57,587 nt of DNA from Deltaproteobacteria bacterium (GCA_016938035.1 JAFGVK010000146.1:1-57587), one strand, 5' to 3'. Counted from the first letter of the stretch, positions 1 through 9,110 are shown. Notes: generated by a model not told the origin, from the sequence alone. Program-made: numbers and translations.

Positions 1-252
1 GCGCGCGGCGAGCACCAGGCCCCCGGTCGCCGCGATCGCCTCGCCCCTGGGCGGAGAGTGGAGCACCTGCTCCCCGACCAGCAGCACCTCCACCCCCAGC
101 GCGCCGGGCGGGGCGACCACCCGCTAGCGCGCGGCGAGCAGCAGGCGCGCGGTCGCCGCGATCGCCTCGCCCCTGTGCGGAAAGTGGAGCACCTGCTCCC
201 CGACCAGCAGCACGTCCACCCCCAGCGCGCCGAGGGTGTTCGCGAACACCCA
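1..252. repeat. 126-bp tandem duplication of the CoaB-like 3' end
   Basis: Bases 1-108 match 127-234 at a constant offset of 126 (42 codons) with only about six mismatches; similarity fades after that. On the minus strand the left copy continues in the same frame directly after the TAG of the CoaB-like gene and still encodes a recognisable copy of its C-terminus (GVEVLLVGEQVLH, then RGEAIAAT). Whether the left copy is a small tail duplication or the end of a second whole paralogue cannot be told, because the window starts there. Confidence 0.85.
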
Positions 253-744
253 GTCACAGCCGGTGCGTTGGCGCTGAGCCGACGCGATGGCCTCCAGCCT
301 GTCCAGCGGCGTGCCGGGGGGAGCCGCCTTGAAGGTCCAGAACGGCCCCACCGCGCCCCAGCCGCGCACCCGGTCCGCGATTTTGGGGGTAGGAGTGAGG
401 GTCAGGGTGAGGGTGGGGGCGCCAGAGGGGATCTTCCCCGCCTCCTGCGCCGCCAGCTCGTAGTCCCCCACCGCCGCGGCCAGCACCACCGCCGCCGCAG
501 GGTTGGCGCGCACCCTGCGCTCGAGGCGCGCCATCAGGTCGCGGGTCGACCCGAAGGGCTCGCCCTGGAGCTCGGGCCCCCTGAGCAGCGTCTCGGGCGA
601 CCCCAGGAGGTGCACCGCGACCCCCCCCTGAGCCAGGGCCCTGCCCAGCGCCACACCGGTCGAGCCAGTGGAGTGTGCCGACAGGAAGCGCACCGCGTCC
701 ACCTGGTTCCTGGTCGCACCCGCCACCACGATCGCCTGCTGCAT
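124..744 (-). CDS. CoaB-like phosphopantothenate-cysteine ligase domain protein
   Basis: A 206-residue protein resembling the CoaB (phosphopantothenoylcysteine synthetase) half of CoaBC, which joins cysteine to 4'-phosphopantothenate in coenzyme A synthesis. Seen: the N-terminal segment with D-x-V-R-F-L then STGSTGVALGRAL, a central AAAVGDYE stretch (the family has AAVSDY), the K-I and P-K-I-ADRVR segments, and the FANTLG stretch followed by the C-terminal strand. It lacks the flavoprotein CoaC half and is shorter than bifunctional CoaBC (about 400 aa), so it is either a stand-alone CoaB or a paralogue. GGAG lies just upstream of the ATG. It diverges from the kinase gene. The reading frame after its stop continues in frame as a near copy of its own C-terminus (see the repeat at 1-252). 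The family call is fairly secure; exact substrate use is inferred. Confidence 0.7.
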   Translation of the reverse strand: MQQAIVVAGATRNQVDAVRFLSAHSTGSTGVALGRALAQGGVAVHLLGSPETLLRGPELQGEPFGSTRDLMARLERRVRANPAAAVVLAAAVGDYELAAQEAGKIPSGAPTLTLTLTPTPKIADRVRGWGAVGPFWTFKAAPPGTPLDRLEAIASAQRQRTGCDWVFANTLGALGVDVLLVGEQVLHFPHRGEAIAATARLLLAAR

Positions 745-785
745 CGCCGCTCCCGGTCAAGAGTTGCCCACCCCGCGCGTGACGC

Positions 786-814
786 TTGCCGAAACCGATA
801 GAGGGGGCGACAAT
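786..814 (+). promoter_or_regulatory. Candidate sigma-70 promoter for the kinase gene
   Basis: TTGCCG, a 17-base spacer, then GACAAT. The predicted start of transcription (about 821) is only a few bases before the GTG starts, which would give a very short leader. The -10 match is weak. Confidence 0.35.
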
Positions 815-825
815 CCGTCCTTGGA

Positions 826-2574
826 GTGTATGTGCGCGTCGGCCGATATAACATCAACGACAAGCCGGTCGCGCGTGGGTCGCAGGGGGCGGTGCACTTC
901 GCCACCCACGACGACGGGTACCAGGTAGCGATCAAGATCGCCAGCGAGCACCACCTGGCACCAGGCGCCCTCCGCTGGGAGATGGAGGTGCTCGATGCCC
1001 TGGAGGTAGCGGGCGTGAACGGAGTGGTTCGCTGCGTGGACCGCATCGAGGTGAGCGGCAGGCCGGCGATGGTCATGCCGCGCTACCCCTCGCACCTCGG
1101 CCAGTGGTTGGAGGCGGTGGTACACCGTCCAGGGCCCGGATCGCTCCGCGAGATCCTCACCTACGCCGCCAGCCTCGCCAGGATCCTCTCCAGGGTCCAC
1201 GCGATGCAGCTGGAGGGGCGAACCCTGGTCCACCGGGACGTGAAGCCAGAGAACATCTTCATCGACCCGCAGGGGCAGCTCCACCTAGGGGACTTCGGCG
1301 CCGCCCTCAGCATCGATGGGTTGCGCGAGCTGGAGCTGGCCCTGTACGGCACGCCGATGTGGGCGCCCCTGGACCAGGTGCTCCCCGGGCGCACCATCCC
1401 TGACCCCACCTGGGACACCTACGCGGTCTGCGTCATCCTCTACGCTGCGATCACCGGGGCGCGGCCTGCGTATCAGGCGGATCCGCGCGAGCTGCTCACC
1501 GCACAGGGGCGCCTGCTGTGGGAGCTGGGCCAGCGGGCCATCGCAGCGCAGGGCGACCACTCCAGGACCCTCCGCCTGGCCTTCGCCGACGAGCGGGCGC
1601 GCGCCGCCACCGGGGATCTGGTGGCGCTCACCGGCACCGCGGCCCTCAACCCTGCCGATCGCGCCGCGCTGGAGGCGGGCCTGAGGCGCCTCACCAAGCT
1701 GGCGGGGATGGAGGCGGTCGCACCCCTCTCTAGGGGCCTGTGGAGCATCCTCACCAGGGGCCTGTCCCCCGTGTCTCACCCCTCTCCCCCCAACCGCTAC
1801 CGCAACGGCGCCGATCTCGCCGAGGCGCTGGAGGATCTGCTGAGCCTCTTGGGCCCCCCCCGGAGGCCCACCCCTGTGCCGGTAGACCACCCCGCGCGGA
1901 TCAACCCCTCCGGGATGGGGGCGCTGGAGGACGAGGCGCCTGCGCCGCGGCGCGCTGGCGGGGGCGCGTGGGTGTGGGGCGCCCTGCTCCTGGCGGGCAC
2001 CGCAGGCGCCTGGTGGTACCTGCGAGCTCATCCCCAGCAGGAGCCCATGGTGCTCCTCGCCGAGCGCGAGGTGGGCGAGGCGTCGGTGCTCGTGGGGCCC
2101 TTCTACCTCGACCGCCTGGAGGTGAGCCGAGACCAGTGGGCTGCCTGCGCGGAGGCCGGCGCCTGCCCCCCCCTGAAGGACGCCACCGGCCCGCTCCCCG
2201 CGACAGGGATGTCCGCCGCAGAGGCGGCTGCGTACTGCGCCTGGCGCGGCCACAGGCTGCCCACCGAGCTGGAGTGGATCAGAGCCGCAGGCGAGGGCAC
2301 CTGGCCGTGGGGAGAGGACCGCGCCACCTGCGACCAGGCCGTCGCCTTGGGCTGCGGCGAGGGCCTGCAGCCGGTGGGGACTCACCCTCAGGGGGCGACC
2401 CGCGAGGGGATCGAGGACCTGGCGGGCAACGCGTGGGAGTGGGTACAGGGCGCGAAGGGACCGGTGCTGATGGGCGGCGCGGTGGACTCACCCCTCGCGG
2501 AATTGGGAAGGCGAGGGCGCTGGGAGCCACCCGCTGAGCGCCCGTGGCTAGCGGGGGTGCGCTGCGCCAGGTAG
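826..2574 (+). CDS. Ser/Thr protein kinase with C-terminal formylglycine-enzyme (SUMF1-like) domain
   Basis: A 582-residue membrane-anchored Hanks-type kinase. Seen in order: kinase domain about residues 8-345, with glycine loop RGSQG, VAIK lysine K37, HRD catalytic loop at 136-138 followed by VKPEN, and DFG at 156-158; one transmembrane helix at about 382-400 (WVWGALLLAG); then an FGE/SUMF1-like domain from about 410 with Y-L-D-R-x-E-V, HRLPTELEW and GNAWEWV. The cytoplasmic kinase would be linked to an extracytoplasmic sensing or binding domain. The kinase domain carries a long insert after the D-T-Y-A segment. Start choice: GTG at 826 is the longest frame, but GTG at 832 sits five bases after a GGAG and may be the true start; an ATG at 830 is out of frame. 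The architecture is known in Myxococcota; the substrate is unknown. Confidence 0.88.
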   Translation: MYVRVGRYNINDKPVARGSQGAVHFATHDDGYQVAIKIASEHHLAPGALRWEMEVLDALEVAGVNGVVRCVDRIEVSGRPAMVMPRYPSHLGQWLEAVVHRPGPGSLREILTYAASLARILSRVHAMQLEGRTLVHRDVKPENIFIDPQGQLHLGDFGAALSIDGLRELELALYGTPMWAPLDQVLPGRTIPDPTWDTYAVCVILYAAITGARPAYQADPRELLTAQGRLLWELGQRAIAAQGDHSRTLRLAFADERARAATGDLVALTGTAALNPADRAALEAGLRRLTKLAGMEAVAPLSRGLWSILTRGLSPVSHPSPPNRYRNGADLAEALEDLLSLLGPPRRPTPVPVDHPARINPSGMGALEDEAPAPRRAGGGAWVWGALLLAGTAGAWWYLRAHPQQEPMVLLAEREVGEASVLVGPFYLDRLEVSRDQWAACAEAGACPPLKDATGPLPATGMSAAEAAAYCAWRGHRLPTELEWIRAAGEGTWPWGEDRATCDQAVALGCGEGLQPVGTHPQGATREGIEDLAGNAWEWVQGAKGPVLMGGAVDSPLAELGRRGRWEPPAERPWLAGVRCAR

Positions 2575-2622
2575 CGGGCGCGAGCGCTGGCCGGTATAGT
2601 GCGCACCCCCTGTGGAGCACCC

Positions 2623-3168
2623 TTGGCCCGGAAGACCTCTCTCCTGCAGCGCATCGCAAACCGGCGCCGAGCCGCCCAGATCGGCCTCGGCGTGCTGATC
2701 TGGGTAGCGGTGGGCCGCTATGACCTGAGCCTGTGGTGGGTGATCGGCTTCGGGTCCCTCGCGGGGGTGCTCTTTGGCAAGTTCTTCTGCCGCTGGATGT
2801 GTCCGCTGGGCGCGGTGATGGAGACGGTGATGGGCACCGCCAACCAGGAGGGGATGTACCAGTACTTCAAGGTGGGCTGCCCGATCGCGTGGGTCTCGGG
2901 GCTGCTCAACAGGGTGTCCTTCCTCCGCATCAACCACACCAAGTCGAGCTGCGTGTCCTGCGGAAAGTGCGACGCCGCCTGCTATATCACGCAGTTCAAC
3001 CCGGAGTACTCCCTCTACAAGGAGGGGCACCGCAACCCGTCGACGCACTACGCCTGCTCCCGCTGTCTGCAGTGTGTGTCCGACTGCCCGATCCAGACCA
3101 TCAACCTCGCGCCGGCGTGGACGGACGCGCGAAAGGAGGTGGCGCTGAGGGGACCCACCCCGGAGTAG
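2623..3168 (+). CDS. NapH/CcoG-like membrane 4Fe-4S ferredoxin
   Basis: About 181 residues. Seen: one or two hydrophobic segments near the N-terminus, an FCRWMCPLG motif typical of NapH/CcoG/RdxA-type membrane iron-sulfur proteins, then two ferredoxin clusters, CVSCGKCDAAC and CSRCLQCVSDCP, for two [4Fe-4S] centres. It probably passes electrons across or along the inner membrane, but no redox partner lies next to it and the partner cannot be named. Start: an in-frame GTG at 2599 overlaps a TATAGT box (2595-2600) that looks like its own -10 element, so the TTG at 2623, five bases after GTGGAG, is preferred. It converges on the lipoprotein gene that ends at 3181. Confidence 0.78.
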   Translation: MARKTSLLQRIANRRRAAQIGLGVLIWVAVGRYDLSLWWVIGFGSLAGVLFGKFFCRWMCPLGAVMETVMGTANQEGMYQYFKVGCPIAWVSGLLNRVSFLRINHTKSSCVSCGKCDAACYITQFNPEYSLYKEGHRNPSTHYACSRCLQCVSDCPIQTINLAPAWTDARKEVALRGPTPE

Positions 3169-3180
3169 CCGCGGGCGCCC

Positions 3181-3651
3181 CTACTCCGAGACCCTGGTGC
3201 CCGCGACCTGCCCCAGGGCGGCGAAGGTGCCGCTCTGGGCGTTCCTGCCGGTCCAGATCTCCGACCAGGCCCACACCCCGTCCAGGTGCGCCCCGAAGAC
3301 CACGAAGCTGCCGTCCGCCACAAAGGCGTGCTCCGTGTCGTTGACCGAAGTGTAGTCCCCCTGGAACTTCAGGTCGAAGCGTCCGCACTCCAGCGAATCC
3401 CAGGAGCCCTGCGCCTGGTAGGCCTGCCCGTCGAGCAGGACCACCACCTGCGTCTGGTCCACGAGGTTCCACTGTATTTCCCACTCGGTCCACCCGTTGA
3501 CAGGGGACATATACGAGGGGAAGGCCTCCTCGTTCGAGACCTCCGGCGCGGAGATCACGTTGGCGAACACCGCGTAGGTGCCGTTGACCTGATCGGGCTG
3601 CCCGCAGTCCGCGCTGCACCCTGCGAGGCCGAGGAGTGTGAGGACGATCAT
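3181..3651 (-). CDS. Hypothetical lipoprotein
   Basis: A 156-residue protein of unknown function. The N-terminus is a short lipoprotein signal (MIVLTLLGLAGCS) with lipobox L-A-G-C, so it is probably acylated and exported. The mature part is rich in beta-prone and aromatic residues (WTEWEIQW, WAWSEIW) and contains a strand-rich segment around VVVLLDGQAY, suggesting a small beta domain. No catalytic motif is visible. A TTG at 3669 would extend it by six residues, but ATG 3651 gives the proper signal peptide. It lies 57 bases downstream of the thioredoxin-like lipoprotein gene on the same strand and may be co-transcribed with it. Confidence 0.65.
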   Translation of the reverse strand: MIVLTLLGLAGCSADCGQPDQVNGTYAVFANVISAPEVSNEEAFPSYMSPVNGWTEWEIQWNLVDQTQVVVLLDGQAYQAQGSWDSLECGRFDLKFQGDYTSVNDTEHAFVADGSFVVFGAHLDGVWAWSEIWTGRNAQSGTFAALGQVAGTRVSE

Positions 3652-3708
3652 GAGGGATTCTCGCTGCAAGTTGTACCTATCGCACGGCTCCCCGGGGGTG
3701 TCCAGGGC

Positions 3709-4788
3709 TCAACGCCCCGCCAGCACCACCGCCTCCACGTCCTCCCAGCCCCCAAAGCCGACGTGCACATCGACGATTTCACCACCCGGGGCCACGATGA
3801 GCGACGTCGGGTAGCCGAAGCTCTCGCCGACCATGGAGCCCACCACCCACACCCCGTAGCCGCGATCCTGGAGCACAGGCTCGTGCAGGCCATAGGTGTT
3901 GTTCCAGTCCATCAACATCGAGGTACTGGCAGGCTCCAGCACATCCGACAGCGAGGGCGCCAGCAGGGTCGCGACGTGGATGTCCACCTTCTCACGGACC
4001 CTGGCGAGGAATTCCGCCTCGCCCTCTGCCATGGCCTGACACGGGCCGCAGTCCGCGGCAGACACGTCTACGATCAGCCAACCATCGAGGAGATCGTGCA
4101 GCCGAACCCTGTCGCCACACTGGGCGGTGAAGATCCCATCGGGCAGGGTCCCTCCCACCTCAGCGCGCCACGGGCCCTCCCACGCGGGGGGATCCGCCTT
4201 GGGCCAGCCGCACTGGTAGGGGTCGGCGGCGTACCAGCCGTTCATCGGATCGCCCTCGCGCTCGCCGAAGGTGAAGCTGCCGGTCACGTGGAAGGCGAAG
4301 GTGCCACCGCCCTCGATCGGGTAGGCATCGGGCTGGTTGAGGGTGGTGACCCCTCCAGACACCTCGGTGACTGCGCCCTGCTCGCGCGCGATGTACGGCC
4401 CGTAGACCGTCCTCCACAGGGTGCCCAGCCCGAAGCCGAGCCACTCTGAGGGCTCGGGATCGCCCTCGGCGATCTGCTGGTAGCAGGCCTCCCACCCCTC
4501 GTGCATGGTGACGTCCGCGCGGAACGGCACCTCGCAGTCGGGACAGAGCCAGGGCGCGGAGCGATCCTCGAAGCCCTCGTAGTGCCTGCCGTAGCTGCAG
4601 TCCGTGAAGCCCAAGGCCTCCGCGGCCTCGTCGAAATCCACATCCCAGACCATGTCACCGCTCAGCGTCTGGCCGTGGTCCAACACCACCACCTGCGGCT
4701 CGCCGGTGTCGCGACCGGTCTCCACAGGATCCTCGTGGTTACAGGCGGCGAGGGGGGCCCACAGCAGGGCGACGGTCCACTTCAACAT
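3709..4788 (-). CDS. Lipoprotein with thioredoxin/TlpA-like domain
   Basis: A 359-residue exported protein. Seen: a lipoprotein signal (MLKWTVALLWAPLAAC, lipobox L-A-A-C), an N-terminal region of roughly 200 residues with several Cys pairs (CPDC, and single Cys in the FTDCSYG and EACYQQ segments), and a C-terminal thioredoxin fold with W-L-I-V-D-V-S-A then D-C-G-P-C (C247 and C250) and a late cis-Pro strand (SFGYPTSLIVAPGG). TlpA/ResA-type proteins reduce or oxidise periplasmic thiols; here the redox role is supported by the CGPC motif, the target is unknown. The unusually long N-terminal region is not recognised. The ATG at 4788 was chosen because it begins the signal peptide. Confidence 0.72.
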   Translation of the reverse strand: MLKWTVALLWAPLAACNHEDPVETGRDTGEPQVVVLDHGQTLSGDMVWDVDFDEAAEALGFTDCSYGRHYEGFEDRSAPWLCPDCEVPFRADVTMHEGWEACYQQIAEGDPEPSEWLGFGLGTLWRTVYGPYIAREQGAVTEVSGGVTTLNQPDAYPIEGGGTFAFHVTGSFTFGEREGDPMNGWYAADPYQCGWPKADPPAWEGPWRAEVGGTLPDGIFTAQCGDRVRLHDLLDGWLIVDVSAADCGPCQAMAEGEAEFLARVREKVDIHVATLLAPSLSDVLEPASTSMLMDWNNTYGLHEPVLQDRGYGVWVVGSMVGESFGYPTSLIVAPGGEIVDVHVGFGGWEDVEAVVLAGR

Positions 4789-4869
4789 ACCAGCTCCGGG
4801 GGCAGGGTCGAAGTATGTCCCACGCGGCGGAGATTGGCACCAACGAATCGCCCCGAGATAGGAGGCAGC

Positions 4870-5949
4870 ATGAGCCTCGACCCACAGCACCTCATCGAGC
4901 ACCTCGCGGCGACCCACGGCTTCGCCGGGGTGTACGTGGCGCCTGTGGGGCCCACGCCCAGCTTCTGGCGCTTTCAGGCCTGGCTCGACGGGGGCCTAGC
5001 TGCCGACATGGGCTACCTGGGACGAGCGCTGGAGACCCGCGCGGACCCTCGGGTGCGGCTCCCTACCGCCCGCAGCGCGGTGGTGCTCACCACCCACCAC
5101 GCCCACGAGGTGCCCGAGGATCCCGGTGGCGCCACCGCCCTTGTGGCGAGGTACGCCTGGGGCCGCGACTACCACAACCTGATCGGGAAGCGCGTCCGCA
5201 GGCTGCGGAGCGCGTTGCGCGAGGCGGGGATCTCCTCCTGGGGAGGAGTAGACACCGCCCCGATCGTGGAGCGCGCGTGGGCTGCAGCCGCGGGCGCGGG
5301 CTTCTCCGGGAAGAACGCCTGCCAGATCCTCCCGGGTGCAGGATCCTGGACACTGCTCGCGGTGATCTTCGTGGACGTGGAGCTCCCCGCCACACCACCT
5401 GCCCCTGCCCGCTGTGGCACCTGCACCAGGTGCCTGGACACCTGCCCCACGGGGGCGCTGATCGGCCCAGGGCAGGTGGACGCCGGGCGCTGCCTCTCGT
5501 ACTGGAGCATCGAGTCGCGTGAGCTGGCCCCTCCCGAGATCACCGCGCGGTGGGGGCGCCACCTCCTGGGCTGCGACGACTGCCAGGCGGTGTGCCCCCA
5601 CAACCGAAAGCCGGCGCCCCCCTCCTCGCCGGATCTGCTCCCCCGCCACGCATGGGTAGACCTGACCGAGCTGCTGGACACCCCCGACGAGGCGCTGAGG
5701 ACGCGGTACCTCGGCACTCCGCTGCTGCGCCCCGGCCCGGCGGGACTCAAGCGCAACGCCCTCCACGCCCTCCCCTTCACCCCCGCGCCCCACGCGGGCA
5801 TCCCAGCGGCGATGCGGGCCCTCAGCCACCCCTCGGAGGTGGTGCGCGCCGCTGGGATCCGCACTCTCCACCACCTGGCGGTGCCGATCCCCCAACAGAC
5901 CGAGCGGGACCCCTCCCCGCTGGTGCAGGCCGAGCGGAGCCGTCCATGA
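4870..5949 (+). CDS. queG: Epoxyqueuosine reductase QueG
   Basis: A 359-residue protein that performs the last step of queuosine synthesis, reducing epoxyqueuosine in tRNA to queuosine with a cobalamin cofactor and two [4Fe-4S] clusters. Seen: N-terminal YAWGRDYHN segment, GVDTAPIVERA with the catalytic-type Asp at about D128, G-F-x-G-K-N, then cluster one C-G-T-C-T-R-C-L-D-T-C-P-T-G (C182, 185, 188, 192) and cluster two C-D-D-C-Q-A-V-C-P-H-N starting at C235. Length fits the family. The ATG follows a strong AGGAGG. Its stop codon overlaps the rhomboid ATG (ATGA), so the two are translationally coupled. Confidence 0.95.
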   Translation: MSLDPQHLIEHLAATHGFAGVYVAPVGPTPSFWRFQAWLDGGLAADMGYLGRALETRADPRVRLPTARSAVVLTTHHAHEVPEDPGGATALVARYAWGRDYHNLIGKRVRRLRSALREAGISSWGGVDTAPIVERAWAAAAGAGFSGKNACQILPGAGSWTLLAVIFVDVELPATPPAPARCGTCTRCLDTCPTGALIGPGQVDAGRCLSYWSIESRELAPPEITARWGRHLLGCDDCQAVCPHNRKPAPPSSPDLLPRHAWVDLTELLDTPDEALRTRYLGTPLLRPGPAGLKRNALHALPFTPAPHAGIPAAMRALSHPSEVVRAAGIRTLHHLAVPIPQQTERDPSPLVQAERSRP

Positions 5950-7982
5950 GCGTGCGGGTGCGTCTGCCCGAGGGAGAGCTCGCCCTGTCCTGGGAGGAGT
6001 GGGAGGAGCGGGTGGCTGCGGGCCGCATCCCCCCGCTGACCCCCATTCGGTTCGAGCCGGTGACCGGCCCAGCATGGCGCCCGGCGCGCGAGCTGGAGAT
6101 GTACACCTCCCTCCACGACGAGGCGATGATCTCGTGGCGGAGCCGCTTCACCGACGGGCCCCCACCGGTGATCACCGCGCTGCTGGTGGGAGTGCAGGTC
6201 CGGTTCTGGTGGGCGGCGCGCCTGCCACGCGTCGAAGACTTCGCAGTCACCGGTCTGACCAACTGGGCTCCACCGATCATGGAGGACGGCGAGGTGTGGA
6301 GGATGCTGACCATGGGGTTGGTCCACACCGGCACCTTCCACCTGGTCATCAACATGCTGTGGCTGGGCTATACCAGCTGGAACCTGGAGCGAGCGCTAGG
6401 GTGGCGCAACGCGCTGTTCCTGTTCAGCGCCTCGGTGCTGGGCGGCAGCGCCCTGTCCCTGCTCGGATCGCCGGAGACCCCTTCGCTGGGGGCGTCAGGT
6501 GGGGTGTTCGGCCTGATCGCGGCCTCGGTAGTGTTTGGGCTGACCAGACCGGAGCTGCTGCCCGAGCGGGGCAGGCGCCTGTTCGGAGTGGCGCTGCTGC
6601 CCTACCTGGCGTTGATGTTCCTGAGCGGCCTGTCGAGCGCCACCACCGACAACTGGGCCCACCTGGGCGGCCTGATCACAGGCGGACTGCTGATGCTGGC
6701 CCTGGACCCAGAGCCGCTACAGCGCCGGCCGGGGTGGAACCGCATGGTCCGAGGCTCCCTCACGGGCACGGCGGCGGCGGGGCTCCTGACCCTGGCGCTG
6801 GCGGGGCCCAGGATCGACCCGCTGCTCCCTGCCGCGAACACGCCGGCGCTGGCGCGCTACTCGGTGCCCTGGGGGTGGAGAGTGGACCCCAACAACCCCA
6901 CTGGCTGGTCCTCCGCGCTGCACCCCAGGACCTGGCGGGTGAGCGCGAGCGAGGAGGGGAGCCGCGCTACCGCAGAGGACCTCGCGGGGCGTTGGCTCTC
7001 GGACCGGCTCCGCCACGCCCCCGACGGGAGGCTGCTCGCTCGGGGTGAGACCTCACTGGACGGGCGCCAGGCGCTCCGCCTGGTGTTTGAGGACGACGCG
7101 CGGACCTGGACCTGGGTGGGCGCCGCGCGGGGACGCCTGACCCTGGAGACCACCTGGAGCGCGGAGCTAGGGGCGGGACACCGACAGGAGCGGATCCACC
7201 AGCGCCTCCTCCAACAGGTGCGGTGGCTGGACCCCCTGGTCCTGGAGTCGGCCCAGGCCCACCTGGAGCGCAGCCCCGACCACCTCCACGCGCGCATCGA
7301 GCTGGCCGAGGGCCTCACCGCTGTGGGGCGCTACGAGGAGGCCGCCGCCCAATGGGGTGCGCTGTGCGCAGAGCGCCCCGAGGAGCCAGCGGTGTGGCTG
7401 GCGGTGCTCGCCTGGGCCCACGACCTCCCCCCCGAGGTGCTTCCCCGAGCGCCCCTCTGGCGTGACGCGCTAGCCAACAGCCCCACCCCAGCCCGTGTCG
7501 CCGCGATGGCCAAGATGATGGATGATGAGGGCGAGGAGCAGCTGGCCGCCGGCCTGCTCCAGGTGGCCTGGGCCCACTGGCCGGGCGACCGCGAGCTGAA
7601 GGGCGCGAGGAGGAGCAGAGGCCTCTCGATCCGCCTAGAGGGCTCGCGCCCCTGGGAGGAGGTCCGCGACCCACTGACTGGGGGCCTGAGGGCCTCCCCA
7701 GGCGAGCCGCCGATGCTGGACCTGGAAGCGGCCCGACGCGCGGGAGAGGACGGCGCGGCGCTACGCCAGGCGGTGATCGATCGCCTGCTGACCCTGGACC
7801 CCTCCGACCCCACAGTCACGCCCCTCCTGTTCGTGCTCAGGCAGGGCGCCCCGCCCGCCGATCTCGACAGGGGACAGAGCGGACTGGAGCGAGACCTGTA
7901 CCAAGCCCGCCAGGGCCAGCCCCCCGACTGGCTGCCCGCCCAGCTCGCGGCCCACCTGGCCGGGGCGGAGGATCCCCGCTGA
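5946..7982 (+). CDS. Rhomboid-family intramembrane serine protease with C-terminal TPR-like region
   Basis: A 678-residue protein. Residues about 75-260 form the rhomboid core: an H-x-x-x-x-H-L-V-I-N-M segment, GASGGVFG with catalytic Ser184, and W-A-H-L-G-G with catalytic His239, within several hydrophobic helices. Before it is a cytosolic N-terminal region of about 70 residues. After it the protein has a further hydrophobic helix and about 400 residues without membrane segments, with helical TPR-like parts ([16 protein letters not shown]). Rhomboids cut membrane-anchored proteins within or near their transmembrane helix; the substrate here is unknown. The gene overlaps queG by four bases. 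The long helical extension is the unusual part. Confidence 0.88.
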   Translation: MSVRVRLPEGELALSWEEWEERVAAGRIPPLTPIRFEPVTGPAWRPARELEMYTSLHDEAMISWRSRFTDGPPPVITALLVGVQVRFWWAARLPRVEDFAVTGLTNWAPPIMEDGEVWRMLTMGLVHTGTFHLVINMLWLGYTSWNLERALGWRNALFLFSASVLGGSALSLLGSPETPSLGASGGVFGLIAASVVFGLTRPELLPERGRRLFGVALLPYLALMFLSGLSSATTDNWAHLGGLITGGLLMLALDPEPLQRRPGWNRMVRGSLTGTAAAGLLTLALAGPRIDPLLPAANTPALARYSVPWGWRVDPNNPTGWSSALHPRTWRVSASEEGSRATAEDLAGRWLSDRLRHAPDGRLLARGETSLDGRQALRLVFEDDARTWTWVGAARGRLTLETTWSAELGAGHRQERIHQRLLQQVRWLDPLVLESAQAHLERSPDHLHARIELAEGLTAVGRYEEAAAQWGALCAERPEEPAVWLAVLAWAHDLPPEVLPRAPLWRDALANSPTPARVAAMAKMMDDEGEEQLAAGLLQVAWAHWPGDRELKGARRSRGLSIRLEGSRPWEEVRDPLTGGLRASPGEPPMLDLEAARRAGEDGAALRQAVIDRLLTLDPSDPTVTPLLFVLRQGAPPADLDRGQSGLERDLYQARQGQPPDWLPAQLAAHLAGAEDPR

Positions 7983-7987
7983 TCCCA

Positions 7988-8015
7988 TTGTCATCGCCAC
8001 GCTGGCGTTTACACT
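7988..8015 (+). promoter_or_regulatory. Candidate sigma-70 promoter for trxB
   Basis: TTGTCA, a 16-base spacer containing a small CCACGCTGG element, then TACACT. It lies in the 64-base gap after the rhomboid gene and about 30 bases before the trxB start, which has a strong AGAGGAGG ribosome site. Confidence 0.5.
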
Positions 8016-8046
8016 GGCCCCTCACCTGAACCAAAGAGGAGGTCCA

Positions 8047-8982
8047 ATGAACAAGCAGCCCCGCGTCGTCATCCTAGGCTCCGGCCCTGCAGGCCTGACC
8101 GCGGCCATCTACCTGGCCCGCGCCGGCCTCAAGCCGGTGCTCTACGAGGGGACGCAGCCCGGCGGCCAGCTCACCCTGACCACCGAGGTAGAGAACTTCC
8201 CCGGCTTCGTCAACGGGATCCAGGGCGGCGATCTCATGGACAACACCAGGGCGCAGGCAGAGCGCTTCGGCACCGAGTTCAGCTGGGCTGAGATCGTGTC
8301 CACGGACCTCTCCGAGCGGCCCTTCAAGCTCCACACCTCCGAGGGCAAGGACATCCTCGCCGACGTACTGGTCATCGCCACTGGCGCCACGGCGCGCTGG
8401 CTCGGCCTGGAGAGCGAGAAGCGCCTACAGGGCCGCGGCGTCTCCGCCTGCGCGACCTGCGACGGCTTCTTCTTCCGCGATCTCGAGGTGGCTGTGGTAG
8501 GCGGCGGCGACTCGGCGATCGAGGAGGCGACCTTCCTCACCCGCTTCGCCTCCAAGGTGACGCTCATCCACCGCCGCGATGAGTTCCGCGCCTCCAAGGT
8601 GATGCAGGCCAGGGCCTTCAAGAACGAGAAGATCGAGATCCTGTTCAACAAGGGCGTAGAAGAGGTCCTCGGCACCGACGCGGTCACTGGGCTGCGCCTC
8701 CGCGACACCGTCACCGGCGAAGAGAGCGTCCTCAAGGTGGACGGGCTCTTCCTGGGCATCGGGCACACCCCAAACACCGCCATCTTCGGCGATCAGCTGG
8801 CGAAGGACGGCACGGGATACCTGATCACCACGCCGGGATCCACCCACACCTCGATCCCCGGCGTGTTCGCCGCGGGCGACGTGCAGGACAGCATCTACCG
8901 GCAGGCGATCACCGCCGCGGGCTCCGGCTGTATGGCCGCGCTCGACGCCGAGAAGTGGCTAGAGAGCCTCGAAGAGGGCTGA
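8047..8982 (+). CDS. trxB: Thioredoxin-disulfide reductase TrxB
   Basis: A 311-residue flavoprotein that reduces oxidised thioredoxin with NADPH in the cytoplasm. Seen: N-terminal FAD-binding GSGPAG, the active-site pair C-A-T-C at C135 and C138 followed by D-G-F-F-F, the NADPH-binding GGGDSA, and the C-terminal [11 protein letters not shown] contact. Length is normal. A strong AGAGGAGG precedes the ATG and a convincing promoter sits upstream, so it is probably monocistronic. A hairpin follows the stop. Confidence 0.96.
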   Translation: MNKQPRVVILGSGPAGLTAAIYLARAGLKPVLYEGTQPGGQLTLTTEVENFPGFVNGIQGGDLMDNTRAQAERFGTEFSWAEIVSTDLSERPFKLHTSEGKDILADVLVIATGATARWLGLESEKRLQGRGVSACATCDGFFFRDLEVAVVGGGDSAIEEATFLTRFASKVTLIHRRDEFRASKVMQARAFKNEKIEILFNKGVEEVLGTDAVTGLRLRDTVTGEESVLKVDGLFLGIGHTPNTAIFGDQLAKDGTGYLITTPGSTHTSIPGVFAAGDVQDSIYRQAITAAGSGCMAALDAEKWLESLEEG

Positions 8983-9007
8983 CACGTCGGGATCCTGAAG
9001 ACAACAA

Positions 9008-9030
9008 AGGCGGACCCTCTGGGTCCGCCT
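9008..9030. terminator. Hairpin downstream of trxB, possibly bidirectional
   Basis: GGCGGACC and GGTCCGCC arms around a short loop, preceded by an A-rich stretch and followed by a weak pyrimidine run. It lies between convergent trxB and the outer-membrane barrel gene. Confidence 0.55.
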
Positions 9031-9044
9031 CCGTCTGCGGGCTT

Positions 9045-9066
9045 AGGGGCGCGCCGTAGCGCCCCT
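9045..9066. repeat. Second inverted repeat between convergent genes
   Basis: Perfect 8-base arms AGGGGCGC / GCGCCCCT with a 6-base loop, 15 bases beyond the first hairpin. No T tract follows on either strand; it may aid termination or be a repeated intergenic palindrome. Confidence 0.5.
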
Positions 9067-9110
9067 ACGGCATCCTCGATACCATCACCTGCGCCCGACC
9101 CCAGCAGCCC

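Noticed and set aside
830..928. ATG at 830 as start of the kinase
   Set aside because: It is out of frame with the kinase; the GTG codons at 826 and 832 are in frame.
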